64,000 bases of DNA from an uncultured Rhodospirillaceae bacterium. Its GTDB lineage: Bacteria; Pseudomonadota; Alphaproteobacteria; Rhodospirillales; UBA2165. This document shows positions 50,322 through 57,969 of the stretch, piece by piece. Below the pieces are notes generated by a model. The model was given only the letters and a program-made list of their open reading frames with translations, did no database searches and had not been told where the DNA came from. The stretch lies in the NCBI GenBank assembly GCA_913020445.1, contig CAJWAR010000009.1, positions 1 through 64,000 on the forward strand. The letters are read 5' to 3'. The translations under genes and the position numbers were made by a program. Numbering within the stretch: the first letter of the stretch is position 1; each line of letters starts with the position of its first letter.

Positions 50322-51314
50322 ATGAAGATTTTTAAAATAATTTTTTTTGTTGTCGGCTTGGCGCTCTTGGGGTGGGTTATTCAGCAGACCGATATCGCCG
50401 AGACATTAGAACTCGTCAGCCAGATCGGTTTTGGCTTTCTGCTTGTGCTATTTTTTTATTTTCTGGCCTTCCTGTTTGATTCACTAACCTGGCAGATGAC
50501 CGTTATTTCAGCGCCGCTGACGCCTAAATGGCTCTATCGTTTTTTTCATATGCGGCTAGCTGGTGAAGCATTTAACAACACCTTGCCTGCCGCCAGCATG
50601 GGCGGTGAACCGGTAAAAGCCGTGCTGCTCAAAAACCACTATGGGTTCAATTATCGAGAAGGCGTGGCTTCGATTATTCTCGCTCGCACAATTAATTCCA
50701 TTGCTCTCATTCTGTTCCTAGTTGCCGGTATATTCTTGATGCTTGATAGCGCGATACTTGATGAGAAATATATTTCGATCGCCGGCACCGGTTTGGTGGT
50801 GCTCACCATACTTATATTTCTGTTTTTTGCCGTTCAGCGTTTCAAGCTCGCCAGCTTAACCAGCGCTGCCCTTAGCAAAAACACCTGGTTCCGGAGGCTA
50901 GATGGCGTCCTCCACCACATTCAAGATGTCGATGAAAAACTGGTCGAGTTTTATACCGCCCATCACGCACGCGCCGGCTTTGCATTTGTATTGGCTTTTA
51001 TAAATTGGGTGTTGGGGGTCGTGGAGATATACGTCACCATGTTTTTTCTCGGCCACCCGGTTTCAATGACCGAGGCTTGGATTATCGAGGCGGTTGCCCA
51101 ATTGGTGCGCGCCGCGACATTTGTTATCCCGGCAAGCATCGGCGCTCAAGAAGGTGCTTTTATGATCATTGGCGCTGCGGTCACCGGTTCGCCGACAGTC
51201 GGTTTTGCAGTAGCACTTGTCAGACGCGCGCGCGAGATCATTTGGATTGGTTGGGGTATGGCGGCTTTCTACGTTGCCAAACCCGATATCACTCAAATTG
51301 AAAAAGAAACTTAA
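50322..51314 (+). CDS. hpnL: HpnL-type flippase-like membrane protein
   Basis: A 330-residue protein with about eight membrane segments, of the UPF0104/lysylphosphatidylglycerol-synthase-TM (flippase-like) family. The family motif is visible as GEAFNNTLPAASMGGEPVKAVLLKNHYG (residues ~83-110; the conserved Gly-Gly-Glu is central), then a late PASIGAQEGAFMIIGA segment. HpnL proteins belong to hopanoid clusters and are thought to flip or export lipid intermediates. It is the last gene of the hpnN-transferase-hpnL unit and meets hpnM tail to tail. Confidence 0.9.
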   Translation: MKIFKIIFFVVGLALLGWVIQQTDIAETLELVSQIGFGFLLVLFFYFLAFLFDSLTWQMTVISAPLTPKWLYRFFHMRLAGEAFNNTLPAASMGGEPVKAVLLKNHYGFNYREGVASIILARTINSIALILFLVAGIFLMLDSAILDEKYISIAGTGLVVLTILIFLFFAVQRFKLASLTSAALSKNTWFRRLDGVLHHIQDVDEKLVEFYTAHHARAGFAFVLAFINWVLGVVEIYVTMFFLGHPVSMTEAWIIEAVAQLVRAATFVIPASIGAQEGAFMIIGAAVTGSPTVGFAVALVRRAREIIWIGWGMAAFYVAKPDITQIEKET

Positions 51315-51316
51315 AG

Positions 51317-51940
51317 TCAGTTGGCGATTAACTGATCGGCCTTTTTATTGAGGGCCGAGGCCAAAGCACCTGCCCCTTTGGTTTTTAAAGTTGAACGGTA
51401 TTCGGAATGCTTTACCGCCAATTCGCTGATCCCACCATCCAGAAGGACATCAACAATCTTCCACATCCCCTTAATATTCTTAGTCACGTAAGTAAGTTTG
51501 ACTACCTTCTCCCGTTTCGCCTTTTTCTTCGGCGGACTGACGATCTGAGTGTGGACAAGTTTTGTCTGACGCGGCCCCTCTCTTGCCTTGAGCGTTTCAA
51601 AGCGTTGGCCGGAATAGTCGTTAAACCGAAAAGCGTAAGTAGCAATGCTTATGCGCCGAAAGGCTTTTAATAGCAGACTTTTATGCTCGACACTCGCTTT
51701 ACGCCAAGCCGTACCGGAAGCTACCTTGATCATAAAACCAAGATCGAACGCCGTGATAATGGCCGGTTCAAGTTTAGCGTAGCGCTCTTTCGCAGTTAAT
51801 TTTTCCGCTTCCTTCATCACCTCTAAAAGAACCGCATGAAAACTCTCAATAACTTTGGTTGGTGGAATATTCTCGGCAGCACTTGCGGTCGCATTTATGG
51901 CTAAAGCAAGGATCAAAATCAGCACCCTAGCTTGCTTCAT
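51317..51940 (-). CDS. hpnM: HpnM, MlaC/Ttg2D-like periplasmic lipid carrier
   Basis: A 207-residue MlaC-family protein with a signal peptide (residues 1-~21, ALAINATASA then AENIPPTK). MlaC proteins carry phospholipids across the periplasm; the HpnM subgroup is found with hopanoid genes. The body follows the family pattern (KYAKLEPAIITAFDLGFMI, FNDYSGQRFETL, the GMWKIVDVLLDGGISELAV segment near residue 157). It ends the hopanoid/phosphonate region and gives a periplasmic partner for HpnN. Confidence 0.9.
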   Translation of the reverse strand: MKQARVLILILALAINATASAAENIPPTKVIESFHAVLLEVMKEAEKLTAKERYAKLEPAIITAFDLGFMIKVASGTAWRKASVEHKSLLLKAFRRISIATYAFRFNDYSGQRFETLKAREGPRQTKLVHTQIVSPPKKKAKREKVVKLTYVTKNIKGMWKIVDVLLDGGISELAVKHSEYRSTLKTKGAGALASALNKKADQLIAN

Positions 51941-51952
51941 TTGGGCGGCGCC

Positions 51953-52759
51953 TCAAGAACCGGATTTTTTAAATGGAATAACCGGTGAATAACTATCTAG
52001 CATGTCATCATGGGCCTGCAGGATCCTCTCGATCTCTGCGGAGATGCGATTACAGCCATCGATCAACCGGCTCGTAATCGATTCATCTATTTCTTTATCC
52101 GTCCCTAAAACGACATGGGTGAGGCTGCCAATTACGGTTTTTTCATCAGCAAATATCGCCGTTCCTACACCTATGGCACCCGGATCTACTTCACCCCTGG
52201 AAATGCAATAACCCAACTGACGCATCTCTGCCAAATGCCTTTTGAAATCTTCCCATTCTTCTCCAAGGCCCGCCTTGGCAATCTCAATGCGGTGATTGAG
52301 AAATAGTTTCACCAGCCGGCGCTCCGGCAGATTAGCGAGAATTATTTTGGCGGTTGCGCCATAGAACAATGGCATCGGGCGGCCCCGCGTATAGCTCACG
52401 ATAAAATCGGAAATCAATGGCTCCTGATGAATACAGAGAACTTTGTCACCATAAAGACTGCTTAACAGCAGCACGCCGTCACCAAATTCGTCAAGTAAAT
52501 CCGGCATGATATTTTGCGCCGCTATCAGCAGCGGGTCGGTATTCCTGATCAGGCGGTCAAACTCAATAAAACGAGGGCCCAATACATGCGCGCCTTTACC
52601 GATGGAGATTAACAGACCTGAATCGCAGAGTTCTTTGACATAACGGTAGGCGGTTGAGCGTGCATAGCCAGTCTCGCGCGTGATTTCCTCAAGCGTCCAA
52701 ATCGGCTCCGCTTCGGAGTAGAGATCAAGAATACTTAGCAGACGTTCTAGACTGGACAT
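51953..52759 (-). CDS. IclR-family transcriptional regulator
   Basis: A 268-residue IclR regulator: N-terminal winged HTH (LLSILDLYSEAEPIWTLEEI, TGYARSTAYRYVKEL) and a C-terminal GAF-like effector domain (~90-255) with SRGEVDPGAIGVGTAIFADE. It lies 12 bases upstream of hpnM on the same strand, so it might be cotranscribed, and is divergent from msrA by 171 bases. IclR regulators usually control catabolic genes; the nearest candidates are the msrA/MFS/monooxygenase genes. A role in hopanoid control is possible but less usual. Confidence 0.92.
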   Translation of the reverse strand: MSSLERLLSILDLYSEAEPIWTLEEITRETGYARSTAYRYVKELCDSGLLISIGKGAHVLGPRFIEFDRLIRNTDPLLIAAQNIMPDLLDEFGDGVLLLSSLYGDKVLCIHQEPLISDFIVSYTRGRPMPLFYGATAKIILANLPERRLVKLFLNHRIEIAKAGLGEEWEDFKRHLAEMRQLGYCISRGEVDPGAIGVGTAIFADEKTVIGSLTHVVLGTDKEIDESITSRLIDGCNRISAEIERILQAHDDMLDSYSPVIPFKKSGS

Positions 52760-52930
52760 TGGATTCCTCGATTATTGTCTGGCTCTACCCTAGCAGAATA
52801 TTTAACTCTCTGCACGTATTGCTAACTATCGGGCCGCGTTGACCGTTCGGGAACGCAATAGTGTAATTTGACATTCAACTTCAATGAATTACCTTTCAAG
52901 CTAGAGGGAACTTTTAAGGATATCATCCAA

Positions 52931-53389
52931 ATGGAAAAAGCAACTTTTGGCGCCGGCTGTTTTTGGGGAATTGAACACGCATTTCGCAAGGTTGAGGGGG
53001 TTGTCGAAGCACCGGTCGGCTATGCGGGCGGCACGACAGCGGAGCCGACCTACGAGCAAGTGTGTAGCGGCACGACGGGCCATGCGGAGGTCGTCCAGGT
53101 CGAATTTAATCCGGATAAAGTCAGCTATGAAGAACTCCTTGAGGTTTTTTGGACCATCCATGATCCCACCACCCTAAACCGGCAAGGTCCCGATATCGGC
53201 ACGCAGTATCGCTCGGCGATTTATTATCACTCGCTCGAACAAGAGCAAGCAGCTAAGGATTCCATCGCCGCTCTGGAAAATGGCAACCGGTTTCGCAATC
53301 CAGTTGTCACCGAGCTTGCCCCCATCGATACGTTTTATATGGGTGAGGATTATCATCAGCGCTATTTCGAAAAGCAGGGCCAGCATTAA
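52931..53389 (+). CDS. msrA: Peptide methionine-S-sulfoxide reductase MsrA
   Basis: MsrA repairs methionine-S-sulfoxide in proteins with thioredoxin as reductant. The start at 52931 gives 152 residues, beginning [13 protein letters not shown] with nucleophile C10 in the GCFWG motif; the longer ORF adds a non-conserved leader. [24 protein letters not shown] and YRSAIYYHS are family blocks. There is no resolving C-terminal cysteine pair, so it is the shorter class. It is followed by an unknown duplicated-domain protein after 13 bases. Confidence 0.96.
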   Translation: MEKATFGAGCFWGIEHAFRKVEGVVEAPVGYAGGTTAEPTYEQVCSGTTGHAEVVQVEFNPDKVSYEELLEVFWTIHDPTTLNRQGPDIGTQYRSAIYYHSLEQEQAAKDSIAALENGNRFRNPVVTELAPIDTFYMGEDYHQRYFEKQGQH

Positions 53390-53402
53390 CACGGATCACT
53401 CA

Positions 53403-54233
53403 ATGGCTGACCCAGAAATCAAAATTATCCCGCTTGATAGCGCCACCCAATTGGATAATACGGCGGCAGGCAATGTCTTTGTCATCGGCTCACAAGCGAC
53501 GGCAGGCCCGGCGCTTTGGGTTGCCAAAGCCGGAGTCCGAGCAGTGATTTTTCACGATACCGGTGTTGGCAAGGATGAAGCGGGACTGTCCGCCCTGCCC
53601 TATTTGCAAAAACTGGGTATGCCTGCCGCTTGCATCGATTCCCAAACCGCGCGGATCAGTGACGGCGAAGATATGCTCACCCGCGGTGTAATCAGCCACT
53701 TCAATGCGCTAGCCGATGAGTTGGGCGTCAAGGTTGGGCAGTCCTGCCAAAATGCAGCCTCGCTTTTACGTACAGCAAAGCAATTTACCGGCAAGCCCGA
53801 CGAATCCGATGAGCCGCTCCGCCATAAGCTGGGGGCGATCAACAGCATCAGTATCATCGGTCTCGACACCATGCCGCTCATTCAAGCAGACGATACCGGG
53901 AAGATCGTCATAACCGGCTCTCATGGCGGCTTGGTCGGCGGTAGTAATCCCCCAGAAAATCCATTGGCCGCCACCCGCGGCATCGCGGTTAAAGCTGCGA
54001 TTTTTCATGACGCCGGCATGTGCCCCGATAACTCCAGCACCAGCCGTCTTCCAGCCCTTGATCTGAAAGCCATTCCCGCCGCCACGGTAAGTGCCATGTC
54101 GGCCCGCATATCAGATGCGGTCTCAATGTATGAAACCGGTGCGCTCTCAATAGTCAACAACACTGCTCAAGATTTAGGCGTGAAAGTCGGCATGAGTGCG
54201 AAGCAATTTTGCAAATTAATTGCAAATAGTTAG
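53403..54233 (+). CDS. Unknown protein made of two tandem homologous domains
   Basis: Family not recognised. The 276-residue protein contains two similar halves. Half 1 (~22-120) and half 2 (~160-268) share in order: a strand ending in G-S (VFVIGSQ / IVITGSH), AVIFHDTG / AAIFHDAG, an LP step (SALPYL / SRLPALD), a PAA or PAATV turn, ARISDG / ARISDA and ELGVKVG / DLGVKVG. The fold looks like an alternating alpha/beta domain duplicated. GSHGG and the HD pairs hint at a ligand or metal site. There is no signal peptide. It starts 13 bases after msrA and may share its transcript. Confidence 0.75.
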   Translation: MADPEIKIIPLDSATQLDNTAAGNVFVIGSQATAGPALWVAKAGVRAVIFHDTGVGKDEAGLSALPYLQKLGMPAACIDSQTARISDGEDMLTRGVISHFNALADELGVKVGQSCQNAASLLRTAKQFTGKPDESDEPLRHKLGAINSISIIGLDTMPLIQADDTGKIVITGSHGGLVGGSNPPENPLAATRGIAVKAAIFHDAGMCPDNSSTSRLPALDLKAIPAATVSAMSARISDAVSMYETGALSIVNNTAQDLGVKVGMSAKQFCKLIANS

Positions 54234-54296
54234 GTGCTGGCTTAATCCCTTCACACCTGATAGGCCTTTCAGATTAGTAATATCGAGGACTTTCAA

Positions 54297-55523
54297 GTGG
54301 CCAGCCGATCTATCAACAAACCCCTATTGGTGCTGATCCTAGGGACCATCATTCTATGTGTTTCCTTTGGCGTGCGATCCAGTCTCGGTGTTTACATGAA
54401 GCCGATAAGTTTCGATCTAGGCTGGGGCCGCGAAATATTCGCTTTCGCCATCGCCTTGCAAAGCCTGATCTGGGGAATATCGACACCGCTGATGGGGTAT
54501 CTGGCGGACCGTTTTGGCCCGGCAAAAGTGGTTGCTATCGGCGCCATTCTTTACGCCAGTGGCCTTTATGTAATGTCCCAAGCAACCGCGCCAATCGATG
54601 CCACCATCGGCATCGGCGTGCTGACCGGTTTTGCTCTTAGCATGACCGGATTTCCCATTATTCTGTCGGTTATCGGCCGCCGTTTTCCACCCGGAAAACG
54701 CACGCTGGTTCTGGGCATTGGCAGCGCCGGCGGCTCGTCAGGCCAATTGATTTTGGTGCCGTTCGGCCAATGGCTGATCAATGAACAAGGCTGGATTATG
54801 TCGATGGTTCTTCTGGCGATTATGGTAGCAGTTATCGTGCCGCTGGCGGCGTCGCTGGCGGGCGGCAATGAACGGGCCGACGACGATCACTCCCAGCAGA
54901 ATTTCCTCGACGCCATGCGTGAAGCAGGCGGTCATGGCGGCTACCGGTTGTTAATTTTCGGCTATTTCGTCTGCGGCTTTCAGACCATGTTCATCGGTGC
55001 CCATTTGCCGGCCTATTTGAGCGATCTCGGCCAGTCGGATTGGATTGGCGCTACCGCCTTGTCTCTGATTGGCGGCTTTAACATTATCGGCTGCATCCTT
55101 TGGGGATTGGCCGGCGACCGCACTTCAAAGAAGATGTTGCTGGCGTCGCTGTACAGCCTCCGCGCCGTGGTCATGCTGGGCTTTATCCTGTTGCCGATGT
55201 CGACCTTTACGGTGGTTATCTTATCTGCTGCTATGGGTATGCTGTGGCTGGGTACCGTACCCCTGACCACCGGCCTGGTGGTGCAAATATTCGGCACCCA
55301 ATATATGGCAACCTTGGTCGGCTTTACTTTTCTTGGCCACCAGATCGGCAGCTTTTTGGGCATCTGGTTGGGCGGTTGGGTGTTCGATGCCACCGGCAGC
55401 TATGATCCGATATTCTGGGGCGGCATTATCTTAGGCCTGCTGGCCACCCTTGCGCATTTCCCGATCAACGACAAACCGGTTGCCCGCCTCGCCGAAGAAG
55501 CACTGCAGGCCGCCCGCGGTTAA
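54297..55523 (+). CDS. MFS transporter
   Basis: A 408-residue major facilitator with 12 predicted membrane segments. The loop 2-3 motif is GYLADRFGPAKV (residues ~63-74) and its counterpart after the central loop is GLAGDRTSKKM. It belongs to the monocarboxylate/oxalate-formate-like antiporter group by overall pattern (early GVRSSLGVYMKPI, a family start motif). The start is GTG at 54297. It precedes the flavin monooxygenase by 62 bases, so uptake of an aromatic or carboxylic substrate is likely. Confidence 0.9.
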   Translation: MASRSINKPLLVLILGTIILCVSFGVRSSLGVYMKPISFDLGWGREIFAFAIALQSLIWGISTPLMGYLADRFGPAKVVAIGAILYASGLYVMSQATAPIDATIGIGVLTGFALSMTGFPIILSVIGRRFPPGKRTLVLGIGSAGGSSGQLILVPFGQWLINEQGWIMSMVLLAIMVAVIVPLAASLAGGNERADDDHSQQNFLDAMREAGGHGGYRLLIFGYFVCGFQTMFIGAHLPAYLSDLGQSDWIGATALSLIGGFNIIGCILWGLAGDRTSKKMLLASLYSLRAVVMLGFILLPMSTFTVVILSAAMGMLWLGTVPLTTGLVVQIFGTQYMATLVGFTFLGHQIGSFLGIWLGGWVFDATGSYDPIFWGGIILGLLATLAHFPINDKPVARLAEEALQAARG

Positions 55524-55585
55524 TAATTAGGTGACTGTCATCTAATTTGCCGGTTAAATAACGTGCAAAATAGGCGAGGTGCAAA

Positions 55586-56776
55586 TTGGCAATAAGTGAA
55601 AACCCAACACTGATCGTTGGCGGCGGCTTTGGCGGCCTCACTGCAGCACTCGCCTTGGGCCAGCGCGGCATCCCGGTACAGGTCTTTGAAGGCGCGCCGG
55701 AATTTGGCGCCATTGGCTACGGTATTCAGTTCGGCCCCAACATTTTCCATGTTTTTGATCGCCTCGGCATCAGCGACGAAGTGATGAGCGTTGGTGACGA
55801 ACCGAACTCTCTGCTGATGCTTGATGCCCTCAACGGCGACCAAGTCATTCACATTCCAACGGGCGATAGTTTTCGCGCCCGCTTCAAGCAGCCCTATTTG
55901 ATCGTTCACCGTATCGATCTGCATACTGTTTTGCTCGATGCCTGCAAAAAGATCGACGCCGTTCAGCTTGAACCGGATGCCATGGTGACAGGCTATTCTA
56001 CCGCAGGCGATCAGGTTTCGGTGACAACTGAAGACGGCCGCAGCTTTACCGGCCGCGCACTGATCGGCGCCGATGGCATTAGATCAGCCACCCGGGCTCA
56101 GCTGATTGATGACGGAGAGCCGGTGCCGAACGGCTATGTTGCCCACCGAACCATCGTGCCCATGGAGTCAATGAAGGTAGACGTGCCCCGCGACGTCGTG
56201 ATTTTGTGGGGTGGTCCCGGGTTCCACATCGTTCACTATCCCCTCCGCCATGGCACCGAATTTAATATCGTCGCGGTGTTGCGCTCCGAAAACACAGCCG
56301 AACGCGGCAATGTAGATGCCTACCGGGCAGAACTGGAAGAGGCGACTAAAAATGCAACGCCTGAGATCAAGGCGCTAATCGCGATGATGGATCTCGAACA
56401 GCGATTTATGATCGGCGACCGTGATCCCATCCGCCACTGGCACAAAGGCCGCGTGGGTTTGCTCGGCGATGCCGCCCACCCGACCCTGCAATCGCTCGCC
56501 CAGGGCGCCTGTATGGCGATCGAAGACGGTCTCCATCTTGCCGACCTAATCCACGCCAAAAACCACGATTACGACGCAGCCTTCACTCAGTTCACCTCGG
56601 ACCGCTACCTCCGCACTGCCAGGGTGACGCTTGAATCGCGCTATATTTGGCAATTTTATCACGGCGACGGTATTGAACGCGAAGTCCAGTATCAAATCTA
56701 CAAAGACCGCAACGAAGCCGACGCCTTTGAATGCGTATCCTGGCTCTATGACGGCTTCCAATTTGACGGCGGGTAG
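55586..56776 (+). CDS. FAD-dependent monooxygenase, 3-hydroxybenzoate 6-hydroxylase-like
   Basis: A 396-residue class A flavoprotein hydroxylase that would add oxygen to an aromatic ring with NAD(P)H. Motifs are GxGxxG in VGGGFGGLTAAL (~9-20), the DG motif GADGIRSATR, and GD in GLLGDAAHPTLQSLAQGA. The stretch GYGIQFGPN, RARFKQPYLIVHRIDLH follows 3-hydroxybenzoate 6-hydroxylases, so gentisate formation is a fair guess. The start is TTG at 55586. It comes after the MFS gene and before the HIG1-like gene, and near the transhydroxylase-like pair. Confidence 0.9.
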   Translation: MAISENPTLIVGGGFGGLTAALALGQRGIPVQVFEGAPEFGAIGYGIQFGPNIFHVFDRLGISDEVMSVGDEPNSLLMLDALNGDQVIHIPTGDSFRARFKQPYLIVHRIDLHTVLLDACKKIDAVQLEPDAMVTGYSTAGDQVSVTTEDGRSFTGRALIGADGIRSATRAQLIDDGEPVPNGYVAHRTIVPMESMKVDVPRDVVILWGGPGFHIVHYPLRHGTEFNIVAVLRSENTAERGNVDAYRAELEEATKNATPEIKALIAMMDLEQRFMIGDRDPIRHWHKGRVGLLGDAAHPTLQSLAQGACMAIEDGLHLADLIHAKNHDYDAAFTQFTSDRYLRTARVTLESRYIWQFYHGDGIEREVQYQIYKDRNEADAFECVSWLYDGFQFDGG

Positions 56777-56871
56777 CGCCAGTATTAGGCCCAAAAGCTG
56801 ACATATCATCATATTCAGTGTATAATAGCGGAACGAGCAAACTGAGGAACAATTTGTATTAGAGGTGAATT

Positions 56872-57072
56872 ATGAGCGCCACTATTGTATTGCCGATCCT
56901 GCTCCTCATAACAGTCATTGGTATCGGGGTTGTCCTAGTCGTCGGAATCACCAGCACGGTAAACGCTGATCCTATTTTTCGAAATCAAATGATGAGATTA
57001 AGGGTCGCCCTGCAAGGCGTCGCCGTGGTTATCATTGTCCTGATTATTATTCTTGAGGGCATGAGCAGCTAA
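56872..57072 (+). CDS. Twin-transmembrane HIG1-domain-like protein
   Basis: A 66-residue protein with two membrane segments (residues ~5-27 and ~46-62) joined by a short basic loop, NQMMRLRVALQG, which fits the HIG1/hypoxia-induced family pattern (N-x-LMR-x-RV-x-LQ). In alphaproteobacteria such proteins are small factors of respiratory (cytochrome oxidase) complexes. The ATG has AGAGGTG at good spacing. It converges on the Fe-S subunit gene with a 37-base gap. Confidence 0.8.
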   Translation: MSATIVLPILLLITVIGIGVVLVVGITSTVNADPIFRNQMMRLRVALQGVAVVIIVLIIILEGMSS

Positions 57073-57109
57073 GCCAACAATCGAGAAAAACCGGCAACTT
57101 TCCGTCCCC

Positions 57110-57952
57110 CTACCCCATCTTCACCGCGCCGACATAAGTGCTTTCACCGAGCGTGACCTCGATGTATTTTGACGGGTGATCGGGGTGGGAGACCTCAATC
57201 TCGTAACTGCCGCTGTCAGGTTCGAGGTCGTCGATCTTGAAATCACCAAAAGCATCGCTCCAAGTCTCGGCGATTTTGTGGCCGTCCTTGCTCAAGAGCA
57301 CGATGGCTTTCTCGATACATTCTTCGACGCCATCAATATCGGCAATCACACTGCCGCCAACAAAGCACTTAGAATAAAGATTAAGATTTTTATAGTAGAC
57401 CCGGGGCTTGGTGCCGTGTTCGGGATGCAGCACTTGGAGTAGTTCATCCGCCACCATTTTCTGCATATCGCTGTCTTCGACCTGCACAGATTTCAACGCC
57501 CCGGTCGGGCAAGCCTGCACGCAGCGGGGTTCCTTCCAGCCGCGATCCAGCAGATGGGCATCAAAAATCCAGGCCTGCGGTACTTCTTTTTCCTCGTTCC
57601 ACCAAATCGCACCATAAGGACAGGCATCGACGATCTGTTTTTGGCCTTGGGCTTTCTCAGGATCAATAATAACGATACCATCCGGCCGTTTGGTGATGGC
57701 GTTGTTTTCCGCCGCCGCCATGCAGGGTGCGTCATCACAGTGATTGCAGGTTGTCGGCACATAGGTGACATCAACCATCGGCGCCTGACCACGCTCATTA
57801 CGCAGGATGTTGATCCAATGATGACCATGCGGCGGCATCGCTGTCGAATAACCCGGATGCTCGTTACCCATATACTCATCGGCGACCGACAAAAAACAGT
57901 TGTTGGAATTGTGGCATCTAGCGACATCGACAATCAGGTTCCATTTTTTCAT
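57110..57952 (-). CDS. Transhydroxylase-like iron-sulfur beta subunit with reduced cluster set
   Basis: A 280-residue partner of the molybdenum subunit, with a DMSO-reductase-type ferredoxin region (~1-160) and a C-terminal beta-sandwich (~200-280; DAFGDFKIDDLEPDSGSYEI), the layout of pyrogallol transhydroxylase beta. Of the 16 cysteine positions of a four-cluster relative, eight remain: C13, C19, C69, C72, C77, C111, C144, C148. Using the normal pairing they make one full set (C69/C72/C77/C111) and one set with serine at one place (C13/S16/C19/C148); the other two sets are essentially gone. It is translated just downstream of the large subunit (17-base gap). Confidence 0.88.
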   Translation of the reverse strand: MKKWNLIVDVARCHNSNNCFLSVADEYMGNEHPGYSTAMPPHGHHWINILRNERGQAPMVDVTYVPTTCNHCDDAPCMAAAENNAITKRPDGIVIIDPEKAQGQKQIVDACPYGAIWWNEEKEVPQAWIFDAHLLDRGWKEPRCVQACPTGALKSVQVEDSDMQKMVADELLQVLHPEHGTKPRVYYKNLNLYSKCFVGGSVIADIDGVEECIEKAIVLLSKDGHKIAETWSDAFGDFKIDDLEPDSGSYEIEVSHPDHPSKYIEVTLGESTYVGAVKMG

Positions 57953-57969
57953 AATTTTTCTCCTGTCGC

